A stretch of DNA of 64,000 bases. Origin: Chryseobacterium piscicola (GTDB taxonomy: Bacteria > Bacteroidota > Bacteroidia > Flavobacteriales > Weeksellaceae). Every line of letters starts with the position of its first letter. Position 1 is the stretch's first letter. The stretch covers positions 46,893-110,892 of the forward strand of contig NZ_FTOJ01000010.1 of assembly GCF_900156685.1 (NCBI RefSeq). The letters run 5' to 3'. A program made the position numbers and the translations under genes. Positions 1 through 8,394 of the stretch are shown piece after piece. Below the pieces are notes generated by a model that was not told the origin of the DNA, did not search any database, and saw only the letters and a program-made list of their open reading frames with translations.

Positions 1-391
1 CCGCAGCTAAAGCGGCAATGAGAGGGGAGAGTGAGAGTTGATAAGGATAATTCCAAGCTCCAATTACCAAAATACAGCCCAGAGGTTCAGAATAGATTTT
101 GCTTGTCCCAAATTGGTTTGCAAGATTAGTTTTTACTTTCTTTGGTTTAGACAAAGAATTTAGATTTTTTAAATAATAATCAATATCTTTTAAAATAAAT
201 GAAATTTCTGTGATGTAAGTTTCAAATTTAGATTTACCGAAATCTTTCTCAATTGCTTCATATAAAATCTCTTCGTTTTCTGTAATTAGTTTTTTGAGTT
301 TTTCAAGGTTTAATTTTCTGAATTTCAGATTTTTTGTTTTCTGAGTTCTAAAAAAAGCTTTCTGCGATGTCAATATATTTTGATAATTCAT
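1..391 (-). CDS. Aldehyde dehydrogenase, N-terminal part (cut by window edge)
   Basis: Translating the minus strand from the ATG at 389-391 gives an open frame running off the window, about 130 residues. It starts MNYQNILTSQKAFFRTQKTK and reaches SEPLGCILVIGAWNYPYQLS before PLIAALAA. The EPLG..L.IG.WNYP motif and the early helix rich in K and E (ENEEILYEAIEKDFGKSKFE) are typical of the ALDH3 group, which oxidises medium and long aliphatic or aromatic aldehydes with NAD(P). The catalytic Cys and Glu lie outside the window. Family assignment is confident; substrate cannot be given. Confidence 0.85.
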   Translation of the reverse strand, partial: MNYQNILTSQKAFFRTQKTKNLKFRKLNLEKLKKLITENEEILYEAIEKDFGKSKFETYITEISFILKDIDYYLKNLNSLSKPKKVKTNLANQFGTSKIYSEPLGCILVIGAWNYPYQLSLSPLIAALAA

Positions 392-448
392 TTTTTTTAA
401 TTTTAATACTCATGAATTGAGGTAAAAATTATGCCAATATACCATAAA

Positions 449-474
449 AAAACCACCTCTTTCGAAGTGGTTTA
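449..474 (-). terminator. Terminator after rplI
   Basis: An inverted repeat with arms AAACCACCTC and GAAGTGGTTT, with a TTTC loop, lies 26 bp beyond the rplI stop codon. On the minus strand it is followed by a run of T (poly-A on the plus strand). It would end the rpsF-rpsR-rplI transcript. Confidence 0.8.
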
Positions 475-499
475 TATTTTGAGAAAATCTCAGTAAGTT

Positions 500-1021
500 T
501 TATGCTTCTTCAGAAGTAGTTTCTTCCTCAACTTTTGCTTTTGGAGCAGGCTTAGGAGCTGCTACTACAGGAGGAGCGTCAGATACGATGTCGAATTCGA
601 AATTGTATTCTACATTTCTGTGTAATCTGATGTTTGCAGTTACTTTACCAGTTCTCTTGATAGTATTACCAGGAATTTTGATGTATTTCTTGTCTACTTG
701 TACACCTGCTTTAGCAAGAGCGGCAGCAAGATCTGCATTGTTGATAGACCCGAATAATTTATCACCAGAACCTACTTTTGCAGGGATTGTAACAGAAGTT
801 TTCTTCAATTGATCTACAACACCGTTTGCAGTAGCGATCAATTTAGCTTCTTCTTCTTTTCTAGCCTCTAATGTTGCTTCTAAAGCAGCTTTGTTTTTAG
901 GTGTAGCTAAAAGCGCAATACCTTGAGGTAATAAGAAGTTTCTTGCGTAACCAGGTTTTACATTTACTGTATCGAATTCAAGACCTAAATTTTCTACGTC
1001 TTTTTTAAGGATAATTTCCAT
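500..1021 (-). CDS. rplI: 50S ribosomal protein L9 (bL9)
   Basis: The product has 173 residues and begins MEIILKKDVENLGLEFDTVNVKPGYARNFL, spread over the classic bL9 N-domain with the GY.RNFL rRNA-binding signature, then the long connecting helix (residues about 40-75) and the C-domain. bL9 is usually near 148-150 residues. The extra C-terminal tail (VVAAPKPAPKAKVEEE and on) is Ala/Pro/Lys then acidic and probably disordered. It is the last gene of the rpsF-rpsR-rplI set. The start ATG matches the conserved N-terminus exactly. Confidence 0.97.
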   Translation of the reverse strand: MEIILKKDVENLGLEFDTVNVKPGYARNFLLPQGIALLATPKNKAALEATLEARKEEEAKLIATANGVVDQLKKTSVTIPAKVGSGDKLFGSINNADLAAALAKAGVQVDKKYIKIPGNTIKRTGKVTANIRLHRNVEYNFEFDIVSDAPPVVAAPKPAPKAKVEEETTSEEA

Positions 1022-1042
1022 TGTTGTTGTCCGTTTTTAGTT

Positions 1043-1116
1043 TTAGAGAAAAGAATAAAGAGTAAAGAAGCAAGACGTTAAAATCTTTTATTTTTCATCT
1101 TTTATCTCTTATCTAA
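1043..1116. repeat. Purine/pyrimidine inverted repeat between rpsR and rplI
   Basis: The 174-bp gap between rplI and rpsR holds an imperfect inverted repeat. The left arm is purine-rich with AAAGA/AATAAAGAG units, and the right arm is the pyrimidine-rich complement (TTTTATCTCTTATCTAA). It resembles the low-complexity hairpin between atpA and atpG at 36322-36389. It could be an mRNA-processing or stability element; no function is demonstrated. Confidence 0.4.
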
Positions 1117-1195
1117 AAATCGTTAGAATTAAAATTATTTATTCAGCAACAAAAGAAGAAAGCAAGCTCTCTTCTTTTATCTGTTTTTTGTTGGC

Positions 1196-1498
1196 TTATT
1201 TCAACAAGTCAGCTACGTAAGGTAGTAAAGATAAGTGTCTTGCTCTTTTGATAGCAGAAGAAACTTTTCTTTGGTATTTCAAAGAAGTACCTGTGTATCT
1301 TCTAGGTAAGATTTTACCTTGTTCGTTTACAAACTGTAATAAGAAATCAGCATCTTTGTAATCAACGTGCTTAATTCCGAATTTTTTGAATCTACAGTAC
1401 TTTTTATCAGTTTTAGTGTTGATATCAAGTGGTGTAAGGAATTTTACTTCAGATTCTCCACCAGCTGAGGCTTGTTTAGCCATATCGTCTATTGCCAT
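1196..1498 (-). CDS. rpsR: 30S ribosomal protein S18 (bS18)
   Basis: The 100-residue product carries the bS18 core: [18 protein letters not shown], then [23 protein letters not shown] and a basic C-terminal helix ending in LPYVADLLK. The N-terminal 30 residues ([20 protein letters not shown]) are the longer leader common in Bacteroidota. It lies 32 bp downstream of rpsF in the same operon. bS18 pairs with bS6 on the 30S platform. Confidence 0.97.
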   Translation of the reverse strand: MAIDDMAKQASAGGESEVKFLTPLDINTKTDKKYCRFKKFGIKHVDYKDADFLLQFVNEQGKILPRRYTGTSLKYQRKVSSAIKRARHLSLLPYVADLLK

Positions 1499-1530
1499 GT
1501 CTTTGTCTTTTTTAAATTTGGAATTAATGA

Positions 1531-1872
1531 TTAAGCTCTAGCCGCTTTTACTTTTGCTCTTCTTGTTACAGCATATTCTACAGCATGCTTGTCTAGTTTT
1601 GTTGTAAGGTAACGAATTACTCTTTCGTCACGTTTGAATGCCAATTCTAAGTCAGCAACAACAGTACCTTCACCTTTGAATTCGATCAAAGTGTAGAATC
1701 CGTTCTTTTTCAATTGAATCGGATAAGCTAGTTTTTTTAATCCCCAATTTTCTCTAGTGACAATTTCACAGTTCTTTTCTTTTAAAAGATCTACATACTT
1801 GTTCACTGCTTCCTCCACCTGAGATTCAGATAGAACGGGAGTTAAAATGAAAACAGTTTCGTAATTGTTCAT
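1531..1872 (-). CDS. rpsF: 30S ribosomal protein S6 (bS6)
   Basis: The 113-residue product starts [20 protein letters not shown] and has the bS6 fold signature: Y..KK.LAYPI with YTLIEF, and a C-terminal [13 protein letters not shown] helix. It is the first gene of the S6-S18-L9 operon. A TAnnTTTG promoter element lies 35-42 bp upstream, so the leader is only about 30 nt. That leaves no room for the long S6:S18 autoregulatory RNA known from other phyla. Confidence 0.97.
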   Translation of the reverse strand: MNNYETVFILTPVLSESQVEEAVNKYVDLLKEKNCEIVTRENWGLKKLAYPIQLKKNGFYTLIEFKGEGTVVADLELAFKRDERVIRYLTTKLDKHAVEYAVTRRAKVKAARA

Positions 1873-1906
1873 AATGTTAAATGAATTTGTTATTTATTTC
1901 GAGGTG

Positions 1907-1914
1907 CAAAAATA
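1907..1914 (-). promoter_or_regulatory. -7 promoter element of rpsF operon
   Basis: On the minus strand the sequence reads TATTTTTG, matching the Bacteroidota -7 consensus TAnnTTTG. It lies 35 bp before the rpsF ATG. Confidence 0.6.
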
Positions 1915-2004
1915 GTGAATGTATTTATAATATGCAATATGTAATTGATATTTGTCTGAAAGTGAATGATGAATGAGCCAATTTTGATTTTTTCAGGCTT
2001 AATT

Positions 2005-3378
2005 TTAAATTTTAGAGTCATTTTCTGCCTTCTCGCTTCTTATCTCTGCAAGAAAATTCATTTTCAAAACATCATATAAAGAATGTCTGCTTACTAAAAT
2101 GGAAAATAGAGAAGAAACCATTCCTGCTAGCATTAGATGAAAAATTAAAGAATGTCTATCTGTCATTTCTAGAACGATAATAGCCGATGTAAACGGAGCT
2201 CTCGTGATTCCTGTGAGAAATGCCACCATTCCTGCAAGAATTACAACATTGGTTTCATTTGGAGTTAAATGAATAATTCCTGAAATGACAGATCCAATAC
2301 TAGCACCCGCTGTTAATGCCGGAGCAAAAATTCCGCCTGCACCACCCGAAGTGAAAGATAGGGCAGGACCCAACATTCTTAAAATCGGAACGTACCAACT
2401 TTCATGCTTATCTTGAGTGAAAAGTACACGCTCCATGATTTCTTTTCCGGAGCCTAAAATCTCACGGCTTACAAAAAATGAGATGCAGGCAATTAATAAA
2501 GCACAGCCCACAAGAAATAAAACGTTGGCTTTATCAGTTTTCAGTTTTCTTTTTTTCCAATCATTCATTTTCAGCATCGTTACAGAAAGCTGACTTGCCA
2601 GAATACCTGCAACCCCACCTACTAAAATTATTGGGAACATAACCATCAATGAAACATCATTGGTTTTTGGGTATCCTAAGTATAAATAGGAGCCGGCTAA
2701 AGTCTGCGCAGTTAAACCCGCAATAATCACCGCGGTAAAAAGTGCAGTTTTGAAATAATTGATATGTGTTTTTGATAGTTCTTCAACGGCAAATACAATT
2801 CCACCAAGTGGCGTGTTAAAGGCGGCTGCCAATCCTGCGGCAGCACCTGTCATAATCATATTTTTCTTTGATATTTTTGGCCACCATTCCGGTAGATATT
2901 CATTTACCTTTCTAAAAATAGAACCCGCAATCTGGATAGTAGGTCCTTCACGACCCACTGCACCACCTCCAATTACTAAAACAACAGAAGAGATTATTTT
3001 AAAAACAATTATTTTTAGGCTTAGAAGACTCCGTATTTTCTTATGTTCTTTTGGGTTTGCCAATTCTACCGCTGCCATTACCTGTGGTATTCCGCTGCCT
3101 TTTGCGTAAGGTGCGAATTCTTTTACAAGCCACCAAGAAAGTACAAAACCTACAGGAGCGATGAGGAAAATCATCCAATCGTGCCAGTTGAGAATGAAAT
3201 GCAGTAAGTTTTCTCCCCAAGCAAATATTTTTGCGTACATCACTGCAAAAAATCCTGTAATTACAGAACCTATCCAAAAGGGGATTGCCTGAAGAAGATT
3301 GTTTTTCAGTTGTTCGTTTCGAATGTTGTCGAAAGATTTTTTTAAACCTTGTTTGATGTAGATAAATATTCTACGCAT
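2005..3378 (-). CDS. ClC-family chloride channel / H+-Cl- exchanger
   Basis: A 457-residue polytopic membrane protein. The ClC signatures are visible in order: GSGIPQV near residue 95 (GxGIP selectivity filter), GREGPTIQIAG near 143 (GREGP), and SGGAGGIFAPALTAGASIG near 345 (GGxFxPxL). The protein stops shortly after the last helices (SLYDVLKMNF) with no cytoplasmic CBS pair, so it is a short ClC like EcClcA. The GREGP glutamate gate points to an exchanger rather than a channel, but this is inference. The following gene is oppositely oriented and belongs to the mobile element. Confidence 0.92.
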   Translation of the reverse strand: MRRIFIYIKQGLKKSFDNIRNEQLKNNLLQAIPFWIGSVITGFFAVMYAKIFAWGENLLHFILNWHDWMIFLIAPVGFVLSWWLVKEFAPYAKGSGIPQVMAAVELANPKEHKKIRSLLSLKIIVFKIISSVVLVIGGGAVGREGPTIQIAGSIFRKVNEYLPEWWPKISKKNMIMTGAAAGLAAAFNTPLGGIVFAVEELSKTHINYFKTALFTAVIIAGLTAQTLAGSYLYLGYPKTNDVSLMVMFPIILVGGVAGILASQLSVTMLKMNDWKKRKLKTDKANVLFLVGCALLIACISFFVSREILGSGKEIMERVLFTQDKHESWYVPILRMLGPALSFTSGGAGGIFAPALTAGASIGSVISGIIHLTPNETNVVILAGMVAFLTGITRAPFTSAIIVLEMTDRHSLIFHLMLAGMVSSLFSILVSRHSLYDVLKMNFLAEIRSEKAENDSKI

Positions 3379-4118
3379 AGCTCAAATTTAAACTAATTTT
3401 TACGGATATGAAAATTTTAAATTTGATTAGGGTGGTTTAATTTTAGAATTCGTAAAAATTGCGATTTGGAAAAGTTGAAATAATATACCAAATCTTAAGA
3501 GCCTATTGAAATTTTAGCAAAATTATTTTCTTCAATTGTAATGTGCTAAATTGAGATGAGATTTTCAAGGTATTTTACCACTGTTCAGGGAGAAAGTAAA
3601 GAAAAAATGACTAAAAAATTAAATATAGAATCATTTTTCAACATACTCTAAACTGATTTCAAAGTTTAGGGTGTGCGTAGATCTAGTATATTTATTTTTT
3701 TATAGAATTTCTGATTTTTAGCTTGAAAAATATATTAAGGGGATAGCTAAATGTAAATAAAGTAACTCAATACAAAAAAGCCAAAAAAAGCCCTAAAACA
3801 GAGGGGTTTTGAGGGTTTAGGCTTCTTTGAATGGATTGGTCGAAATGTAAAGATTGTTCCATTAACTACAGTTATACTACCATTATAAACCGGATTTCAA
3901 AGCCTTGTAAACCGATTTTAAACTATAGTACGGTAGAAAAGCTAAATAATACTACTGAAGGCCTTAGAACGATGTTTTAAGGCTTTACTCATGTCTGAAA
4001 TTTAGTAAAGATCTAAAACTTTTCTGCTGAAAATATTCTACTGAAAATACCTCTTTTTTTGAATGGATTATCAATTGGATTATCAATTGGATTATCAAAA
4101 GACAGTTTTTTTAGGTGT
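3379..4118. other. Gene-free stretch left of the Mu-like element
   Basis: No convincing open frame is present in about 740 bp. The stretch contains an imperfect inverted repeat at 3641-3674 (core CTCTAAAC / GTTTAGGG) and a GC-richer hairpin with a CCCTAAAA / TTTTGAGGG core around 3783-3823. It also holds two imperfect direct copies of TAAACCGGATTT / TAAACCGATTTT near 3890-3920 and the 12-bp triple repeat annotated separately. It may be host intergenic DNA or part of the element if the true left end lies further left. Confidence 0.5.
4065..4100 (+). repeat. Three tandem 12-bp repeats GGATTATCAATT
   Basis: The unit GGATTATCAATT occurs three times head to tail; the third copy ends AA instead of TT. 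It sits just outside the proposed left end of the Mu-like element and shares the GATTAT core with the operator repeats between the repressor and Ner-like genes. That makes a protein-binding role in the element plausible but unproven. Confidence 0.7.
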
Positions 4119-4149
4119 TGAGAAAGCATAAGATTTACAAAAAACGCAA
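4119..4149 (+). repeat. Candidate left end of the Mu-like element
   Basis: The sequence from TGAG to AAAACGCAA resembles the reverse complement of 17113-17146. Both begin TGAG, contain ATAA and ACAA in the same order, and reach the 9-bp block AAAACGCAA after about 31-34 bp. A further shared AACAC(AC)GC block lies inside. Mu-type ends begin with TG, which fits. The flanks (GGTGT left, AAAAA right) do not form a target duplication. Confidence 0.35.
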
Positions 4150-4329
4150 CGAAACAACATAAAAACACGCTCAAACGGTTGTTAATTTAAATTACCAAAC
4201 AAATTGAAACGCTTATAAAACACTGATTTATAGTCATTTGTATTGGTGTTGTTGTTTAACGAAATAAAAAAGATATGTGTAATGCTGTATTTACGCTTAC
4301 ATTTCGTGTTTTTGGTGGTAAACGAAGAC

Positions 4330-4358
4330 AGCCGTTAGTAAATTAATACTTAACGGCT
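4330..4358 (-). terminator. Hairpin after the repressor gene
   Basis: Arms AGCCGTTA and TTAACGGCT enclose an AT-rich loop, about 44 bp beyond the repressor stop codon. The T-run after the stem is weak, so it may be a terminator or another stem-loop. Confidence 0.5.
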
Positions 4359-4401
4359 GGTAGTGCTCTGCACGTATGTAGAACAAATAATTTTTTGATA
4401 A

Positions 4402-4947
4402 CTAAAAATAAAATGGTTCCTTTAAATTCAGAATATCGGAAGTTTTAAGTATCATATTATTTATAAATCCAAATAGTTCGCTCCTAATAATAAATTGAAC
4501 CTTATCAAAATCCTCCGGATTTAAAACATCAACTCCCAGTCTTATATTCTCATAATCTTTCTCCAAATCCCTGTAATAGTTTATTGTGTCGGTTTCCTTC
4601 TTGTCAAAATGATAATCGTTTTCATGCAATACACTTACGATAAAACTTAAAAATTTCATGTTATCAGTTAAAAGCAATCCCAAATCAGTAAGTTTTAGAA
4701 AGTAAGGATCTGCAAATCTATTATTTTTTTGAATTATTGTTTCAGTATTTTCTTTTATCATATTTCCTTCACCAGATATTAACCAATTTATATTAATATC
4801 CGGGTAAGCTTTGAGTATATAGTCTAATTTTGAAACGCCAATATCCTTCACTTTATCTAAAAAACCATTGGAAAGACCTGTTTCCTTATAAAATTTACTT
4901 TTTGTAATTCCTTTATAATCAATTATTTGAAGAATTCTATCTATCAT
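4402..4947 (-). CDS. Mu-like element repressor (HTH, CI/c-like)
   Basis: The 181-residue protein starts MIDRILQIIDYKGITKSKFY. It has an N-terminal helix-turn-helix (KSKFYKETGLSNGFLDKVKD), followed by YPDININWLISGEGNMIKEN, the linker typical of Bacteroidota phage repressors of the XRE/Bet1 type. The C-terminal half (residues 75-181) is helical without the Ser-Lys protease motif of LexA-like repressors, so induction by self-cleavage is not expected. It is transcribed leftward and faces the Ner-like gene across a 90-bp region with two identical 17-bp repeats, the arrangement of Mu c and ner. Confidence 0.85.
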   Translation of the reverse strand: MIDRILQIIDYKGITKSKFYKETGLSNGFLDKVKDIGVSKLDYILKAYPDININWLISGEGNMIKENTETIIQKNNRFADPYFLKLTDLGLLLTDNMKFLSFIVSVLHENDYHFDKKETDTINYYRDLEKDYENIRLGVDVLNPEDFDKVQFIIRSELFGFINNMILKTSDILNLKEPFYF

Positions 4948-4959
4948 AAATATGTTAAA

Positions 4960-5007
4960 ATTAGATTATTTACTATTTTCTATGTAATTTATTAGATTAT
5001 TTACTAT
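4960..5007. promoter_or_regulatory. Operator region: two 17-bp direct repeats
   Basis: ATTAGATTATTTACTAT occurs at 4960-4976 and again, identical, at 4991-5007. The start-to-start distance is 31 bp, about three helical turns, so both copies lie on the same DNA face. The right copy runs into the -7 element of the rightward promoter. They are the likely binding sites of the repressor, the Ner-like protein, or the transposase N-terminal domain, which in Mu binds the same operator as an enhancer. Confidence 0.75.
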
Positions 5008-5014
5008 AAATTTG
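5007..5014 (+). promoter_or_regulatory. -7 element of the early rightward promoter
   Basis: TAAATTTG matches TAnnTTTG and its first base is the last base of the right operator repeat. Transcription would start near 5020 and read the Ner-like gene and transposase. Confidence 0.6.
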
Positions 5015-5037
5015 TTGCATAGTTAAAACATAAGCTA

Positions 5038-5241
5038 ATGCAAAATAACAAAATTATTGAGATTAAAAATAATCTTCCATTAGGCGGAATCAATGAATTG
5101 ATTAAACGTACAAAATTATCCGGAATAACTATAAACAATATTCTTAAAGGTAAGCCTTGCAGGATGAAGAACATGGAAAAAGTAATTACCGAAGGCGATA
5201 AGATTATTTTAGAATACAAACAACTTACTAAAAGTGAATAA
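5038..5241 (+). CDS. Small Ner/Cro-like DNA-binding protein
   Basis: A 67-residue protein starting MQNNKIIEIKNNLPLGGINE. It contains a helix-turn-helix candidate IKRTKLSGITINNILKGKPC (residues about 22-41), followed by a short basic helix. Its position as first gene of the rightward transcript, divergent from the repressor, matches Ner of Mu-like phages, which down-regulates both early promoters. The function is inferred from position, size and the HTH. Confidence 0.7.
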   Translation: MQNNKIIEIKNNLPLGGINELIKRTKLSGITINNILKGKPCRMKNMEKVITEGDKIILEYKQLTKSE

Positions 5242-5259
5242 AAATAAACAATATATCAC

Positions 5260-5400
5260 ATGAAAACATTCTACACAACGATTACAGGAACGTATTTCAG
5301 ATTGTATACTGATCTGATTGAAGAAAAAACAAAACACCTTTTGTTTTGGGGTTTGTTGTCTTTTACAACAAAAAGAATATACAGAAACGAAACTGCATAA
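5260..5400 (+). CDS. Tiny ORF between Ner-like gene and transposase
   Basis: A 46-residue frame (MKTFYTTITGTYFRLYTDLI onward, ending RIYRNETA) starts 18 bp after the Ner-like gene and ends 2 bp before the transposase ATG. The tight packing suggests that it is translated. It is too short to place in a family, and a central hydrophobic run (HLLFWGLLSF) could be a single membrane segment. Confidence 0.4.
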   Translation: MKTFYTTITGTYFRLYTDLIEEKTKHLLFWGLLSFTTKRIYRNETA

Positions 5401-5402
5401 CG

Positions 5403-7475
5403 ATGCCGAAATTTTGGAACAATACAAATAACATTGCTGTGACGGTTGAGGAACTGGTTCCGGAATTTTGGAGTAGTCAGAATGTTCTTTCGATGGAAAT
5501 TAGTAGAAATAGAAATTCGCAATATGGTGTTAAAGCTTTACAGCGTGGTTGCAGAAATCGAAAATTAATGATTGATTTTGATTCTTTACCTATACATGTT
5601 CAAGATGCTTTAGGAGATCTACGTAAGATTGAGCATAATTTGCAGAACTGGTACAGAACAGATTCTGTAGCTGTAGATTTTTATACTATGTTTCGCCGTC
5701 CGGATGGTAATTCTTTGTTACCATCAGAACAGCAACGATACATTACAAACGCCAGTGTTCTTATATCAGTATTGCAATTTCGTGAAAAAGCCATTACGGA
5801 AAGAATTAAGATGGGAATGTCTCTAAAAGGTATTACAACATTCCTTTGCAATGAAAGCAACAGTTTTAACGAATACCTGGAAAGAAGAAAAATGCCTACA
5901 CACAACCTGCCAACCCATCCGACCAGATTTAAAGAAGTTTTAAACAGCTTTGAAACGGATTTTAATTATAACGGAAAATTATTCCCTTACAATTATCTCA
6001 CAATTGTAAAAGATGTGGACGGCAAAAGAAAAATAAATTCTTTAAAAGTTGACGACAGTGTTTTGAGCATCTTAAACGGTCTTTTTGCTACTCAATCACA
6101 TAAACCGACAGCAACAGAAATACATGGTTCTTATGAAGCTTTTTTAAGTGGATATGCAGAGGTTTATAATGAAGTTACAGGCGAAATCTATAACCCAAAA
6201 GAGTTTCCTAAAATATCTGAATCTACAGTTAAGGCGTATTTGTCTAAATGGGAAAATAAAACAGCTACTTACAAAAAAAGATCGGGAGACCGTCAGCATT
6301 ATATGTCACAATTTAAACCACATCATCAACTGGAAAGACCAACGTTTGCAGGATCAATATTTTCAATTGATGACAGACAGCCACCGTTCAAAGATCTTAC
6401 AGGTAAAAGAGTTTGGTTCTACAATGGTTTAGATGTCGCATCCGGCTGTATCACAGTTTTTGTGTATGGAAAAACTAAAGAAGAAATCATCTTAAAGTTT
6501 TATCGTCAGATGATCCGAAACTACACTGAATGGGGCTTTAATCTGCCTTACGAACTCGAAGCGGAAAGCTCATTAAATATGCCATTTACGAAAACATTTT
6601 TACAGGAAGGATATTTATTTCCGGAAGTAAGGATAGAAGCAAATAACGCACGTGGTAAGCGGATTGAAAGGGATAACGGAATATTGAGGTACGGTATTGA
6701 AAAAAAACGTGTTGGATGGATTGCCCGACCTACTGCAAAATCAGAGAGTAATCAGAAGGGATCTGAAGAAGTTCCGGCAATACCTTATGATCAGATTATT
6801 GATAATGCCATTGAAGATATTTTCGAGCTTAACAATTCTGCTCATATGGATAATGCAGATGTAACCCGATGGGAATATTTTACACAAAACCAAAACCCAG
6901 AATTGCAACCGACCAACTGGCAGAAAATACTTCCTTTTTTAGGTTACAAAGTTGAAACATCGTGTAATGTAGGTTACATTAACCTACAAGGCAAAAAAAG
7001 AGCAATAGCAATGAACGGTGAAATTTCTTTAGGTGAAGATCTGATAAACATAATGAAAGCGATTGAAGGGAAAAATATCACTGTTTACTGGTTAGATGAT
7101 AATCAGGGAAATGTTTTGAAAGCTTTAGCATTTTATAAAGAACGTTTTATCTGTGAAGTGCAGGAAATGCCAAAATACAACAGGGCTACCATTGAACAAA
7201 CTGAAAATTGCAAAAAAGCGAGAATCATTCAAAGTTCATACGTTGCAAGTGTTGAAGGATTTATCAGACAGCAGGAAAAATCACTGCAAAAAATCAATAT
7301 TGTTCACAAACCAAAACCCCAACCTCAAAACGGCTTTTTTATTCCAGGGATGAATCGCAAAACTTTTGTTCCGTCTGATCCGGCAACGGTGGAAACCGTG
7401 GATATTCCGGACGGTGATTCTTTTCCGGTTCTGCCATCGACTTCACCAAGTTGGAAAAATTCATTTTTAAAATAA
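5403..7475 (+). CDS. MuA-type DDE transposase
   Basis: The ATG at 5403 (MPKFWNNTNN) gives 690 residues, near the 663 of MuA; a TTG 57 bp upstream is less likely. The N-terminal part (EELVPEFWSSQNVLSMEISR) resembles the DNA-binding region of Bacteroidota Mu-like transposases. The catalytic core holds an acidic triad candidate: D323 or D324 in FSIDDRQPPF, an acidic residue in YELEAESSLN (E384-E388, Glu where Mu has Asp), and E422 in RIERDNGILRYG. YNGLDVASG follows the first Asp, as in rve-fold integrases. The C-terminal tail (KPKPQPQNGFFIP) may contact the MuB-like ATPase. It would catalyse strand transfer into host DNA. MuB follows after 39 bp. Confidence 0.9.
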   Translation: MPKFWNNTNNIAVTVEELVPEFWSSQNVLSMEISRNRNSQYGVKALQRGCRNRKLMIDFDSLPIHVQDALGDLRKIEHNLQNWYRTDSVAVDFYTMFRRPDGNSLLPSEQQRYITNASVLISVLQFREKAITERIKMGMSLKGITTFLCNESNSFNEYLERRKMPTHNLPTHPTRFKEVLNSFETDFNYNGKLFPYNYLTIVKDVDGKRKINSLKVDDSVLSILNGLFATQSHKPTATEIHGSYEAFLSGYAEVYNEVTGEIYNPKEFPKISESTVKAYLSKWENKTATYKKRSGDRQHYMSQFKPHHQLERPTFAGSIFSIDDRQPPFKDLTGKRVWFYNGLDVASGCITVFVYGKTKEEIILKFYRQMIRNYTEWGFNLPYELEAESSLNMPFTKTFLQEGYLFPEVRIEANNARGKRIERDNGILRYGIEKKRVGWIARPTAKSESNQKGSEEVPAIPYDQIIDNAIEDIFELNNSAHMDNADVTRWEYFTQNQNPELQPTNWQKILPFLGYKVETSCNVGYINLQGKKRAIAMNGEISLGEDLINIMKAIEGKNITVYWLDDNQGNVLKALAFYKERFICEVQEMPKYNRATIEQTENCKKARIIQSSYVASVEGFIRQQEKSLQKINIVHKPKPQPQNGFFIPGMNRKTFVPSDPATVETVDIPDGDSFPVLPSTSPSWKNSFLK

Positions 7476-7514
7476 TTAGCCTTCAAAATTAACCAACCAA
7501 TTAAAACCGCAATT

Positions 7515-8390
7515 ATGATCACATCAGAATATAGAGATACCGTAAGAACCGCACTTTTAAGCCGTCGCACAAACTTTGGCGGAACAAACGCACAATTTGC
7601 AAAGATTTACGGTTTGTCCGGTGCAATTTACAGCAGACTTTCAAACGGTGAAACGGAAAGAATTATTTCTGACAGTCTCTGGATCCAAATCGGGCGTGAA
7701 TTACAGATCAGTTCTAAAACTTCTAATTGGAAAGCTGTAAGAACAAAGGTTTACACAGAAATAGAAGACAGTATAAAGTTCTGCCAAGGATACGGTTCGT
7801 CTATGGTGTTGGTTGATGATTGCGGAATAGGGAAAACTTTCAGTGCAAAGAATGTTGTAAAAACGCTTAAAAATGCTTTTTACGTGGATTGTTCGCAGGC
7901 AAAAAGTAAGCAGTTATTTATTAAGCTTTTGGCAAAAACAATCGGTCTTGACAATAAAGGGAAATACGCTGATGTAAAGGCAAATTTAAAATACTATCTG
8001 AACGAACTGGATAATCCTGTAATTGTTCTGGATGAAGCCGGAGATCTTGAATACACAGCATTTTTGGAGTTAAAAGAACTTTGGAACGCTACGGACGGTT
8101 TTTGCGGTTGGTTTATGATGGGTGCAGATGGCTTGCAGTCTAAAATCGAAAAGGGAATCAATTCTAAAAAAGTAGGTTTTGCAGAAATATTCAGCCGTTT
8201 TTCTGATGAATTTATAAGACTAACACCTGTAGGAACTTCCGACAAAAAAGCATTCAGATATGAATTGTTAAGCCAGGTTGCAAAGGCTAATCATTCGGGA
8301 TCTGTTCCGGTGGAAAATCTTGTAAAGCAGTGTTTAGATAAAAATACTACGCTAAGACATTTAGATACTTTGATAAAAATTAGTGCTTAG
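7515..8390 (+). CDS. MuB-type AAA+ ATPase (target selection)
   Basis: 291 residues. An N-terminal helix-turn-helix (NAQFAKIYGLSGAIYSRLSN, about residues 27-46) precedes the AAA+ domain. Walker A is DDCGIGKTF with K107, and Walker B is VIVLDEAGD with D173 and E174. MuB-type proteins form ATP-dependent filaments on DNA, deliver target DNA to the transposase and give target immunity. The size and HTH-AAA order match MuB (312 residues). It follows the transposase directly in the same operon. Confidence 0.9.
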   Translation: MITSEYRDTVRTALLSRRTNFGGTNAQFAKIYGLSGAIYSRLSNGETERIISDSLWIQIGRELQISSKTSNWKAVRTKVYTEIEDSIKFCQGYGSSMVLVDDCGIGKTFSAKNVVKTLKNAFYVDCSQAKSKQLFIKLLAKTIGLDNKGKYADVKANLKYYLNELDNPVIVLDEAGDLEYTAFLELKELWNATDGFCGWFMMGADGLQSKIEKGINSKKVGFAEIFSRFSDEFIRLTPVGTSDKKAFRYELLSQVAKANHSGSVPVENLVKQCLDKNTTLRHLDTLIKISA

Positions 8391-8394
8391 AAAT

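Noticed and set aside
588..812. Open frames overlapping ribosomal, atp and metabolic genes on the opposite strand
   Set aside because: They are shadows of strongly conserved genes, without family signatures or plausible starts.
1873..1906. S6:S18-binding leader RNA before rpsF
   Set aside because: The predicted leader is about 30 nt and AT-rich; it cannot fold into the known motif.
4065..4100. CRISPR-like or satellite array
   Set aside because: Only three 12-bp units without spacers, and no cas genes in the window.
5346..5402. TTG start for the MuA-like transposase
   Set aside because: It would overlap the small upstream ORF; the ATG at 5403 fits the family N-terminus and the tight gene packing.
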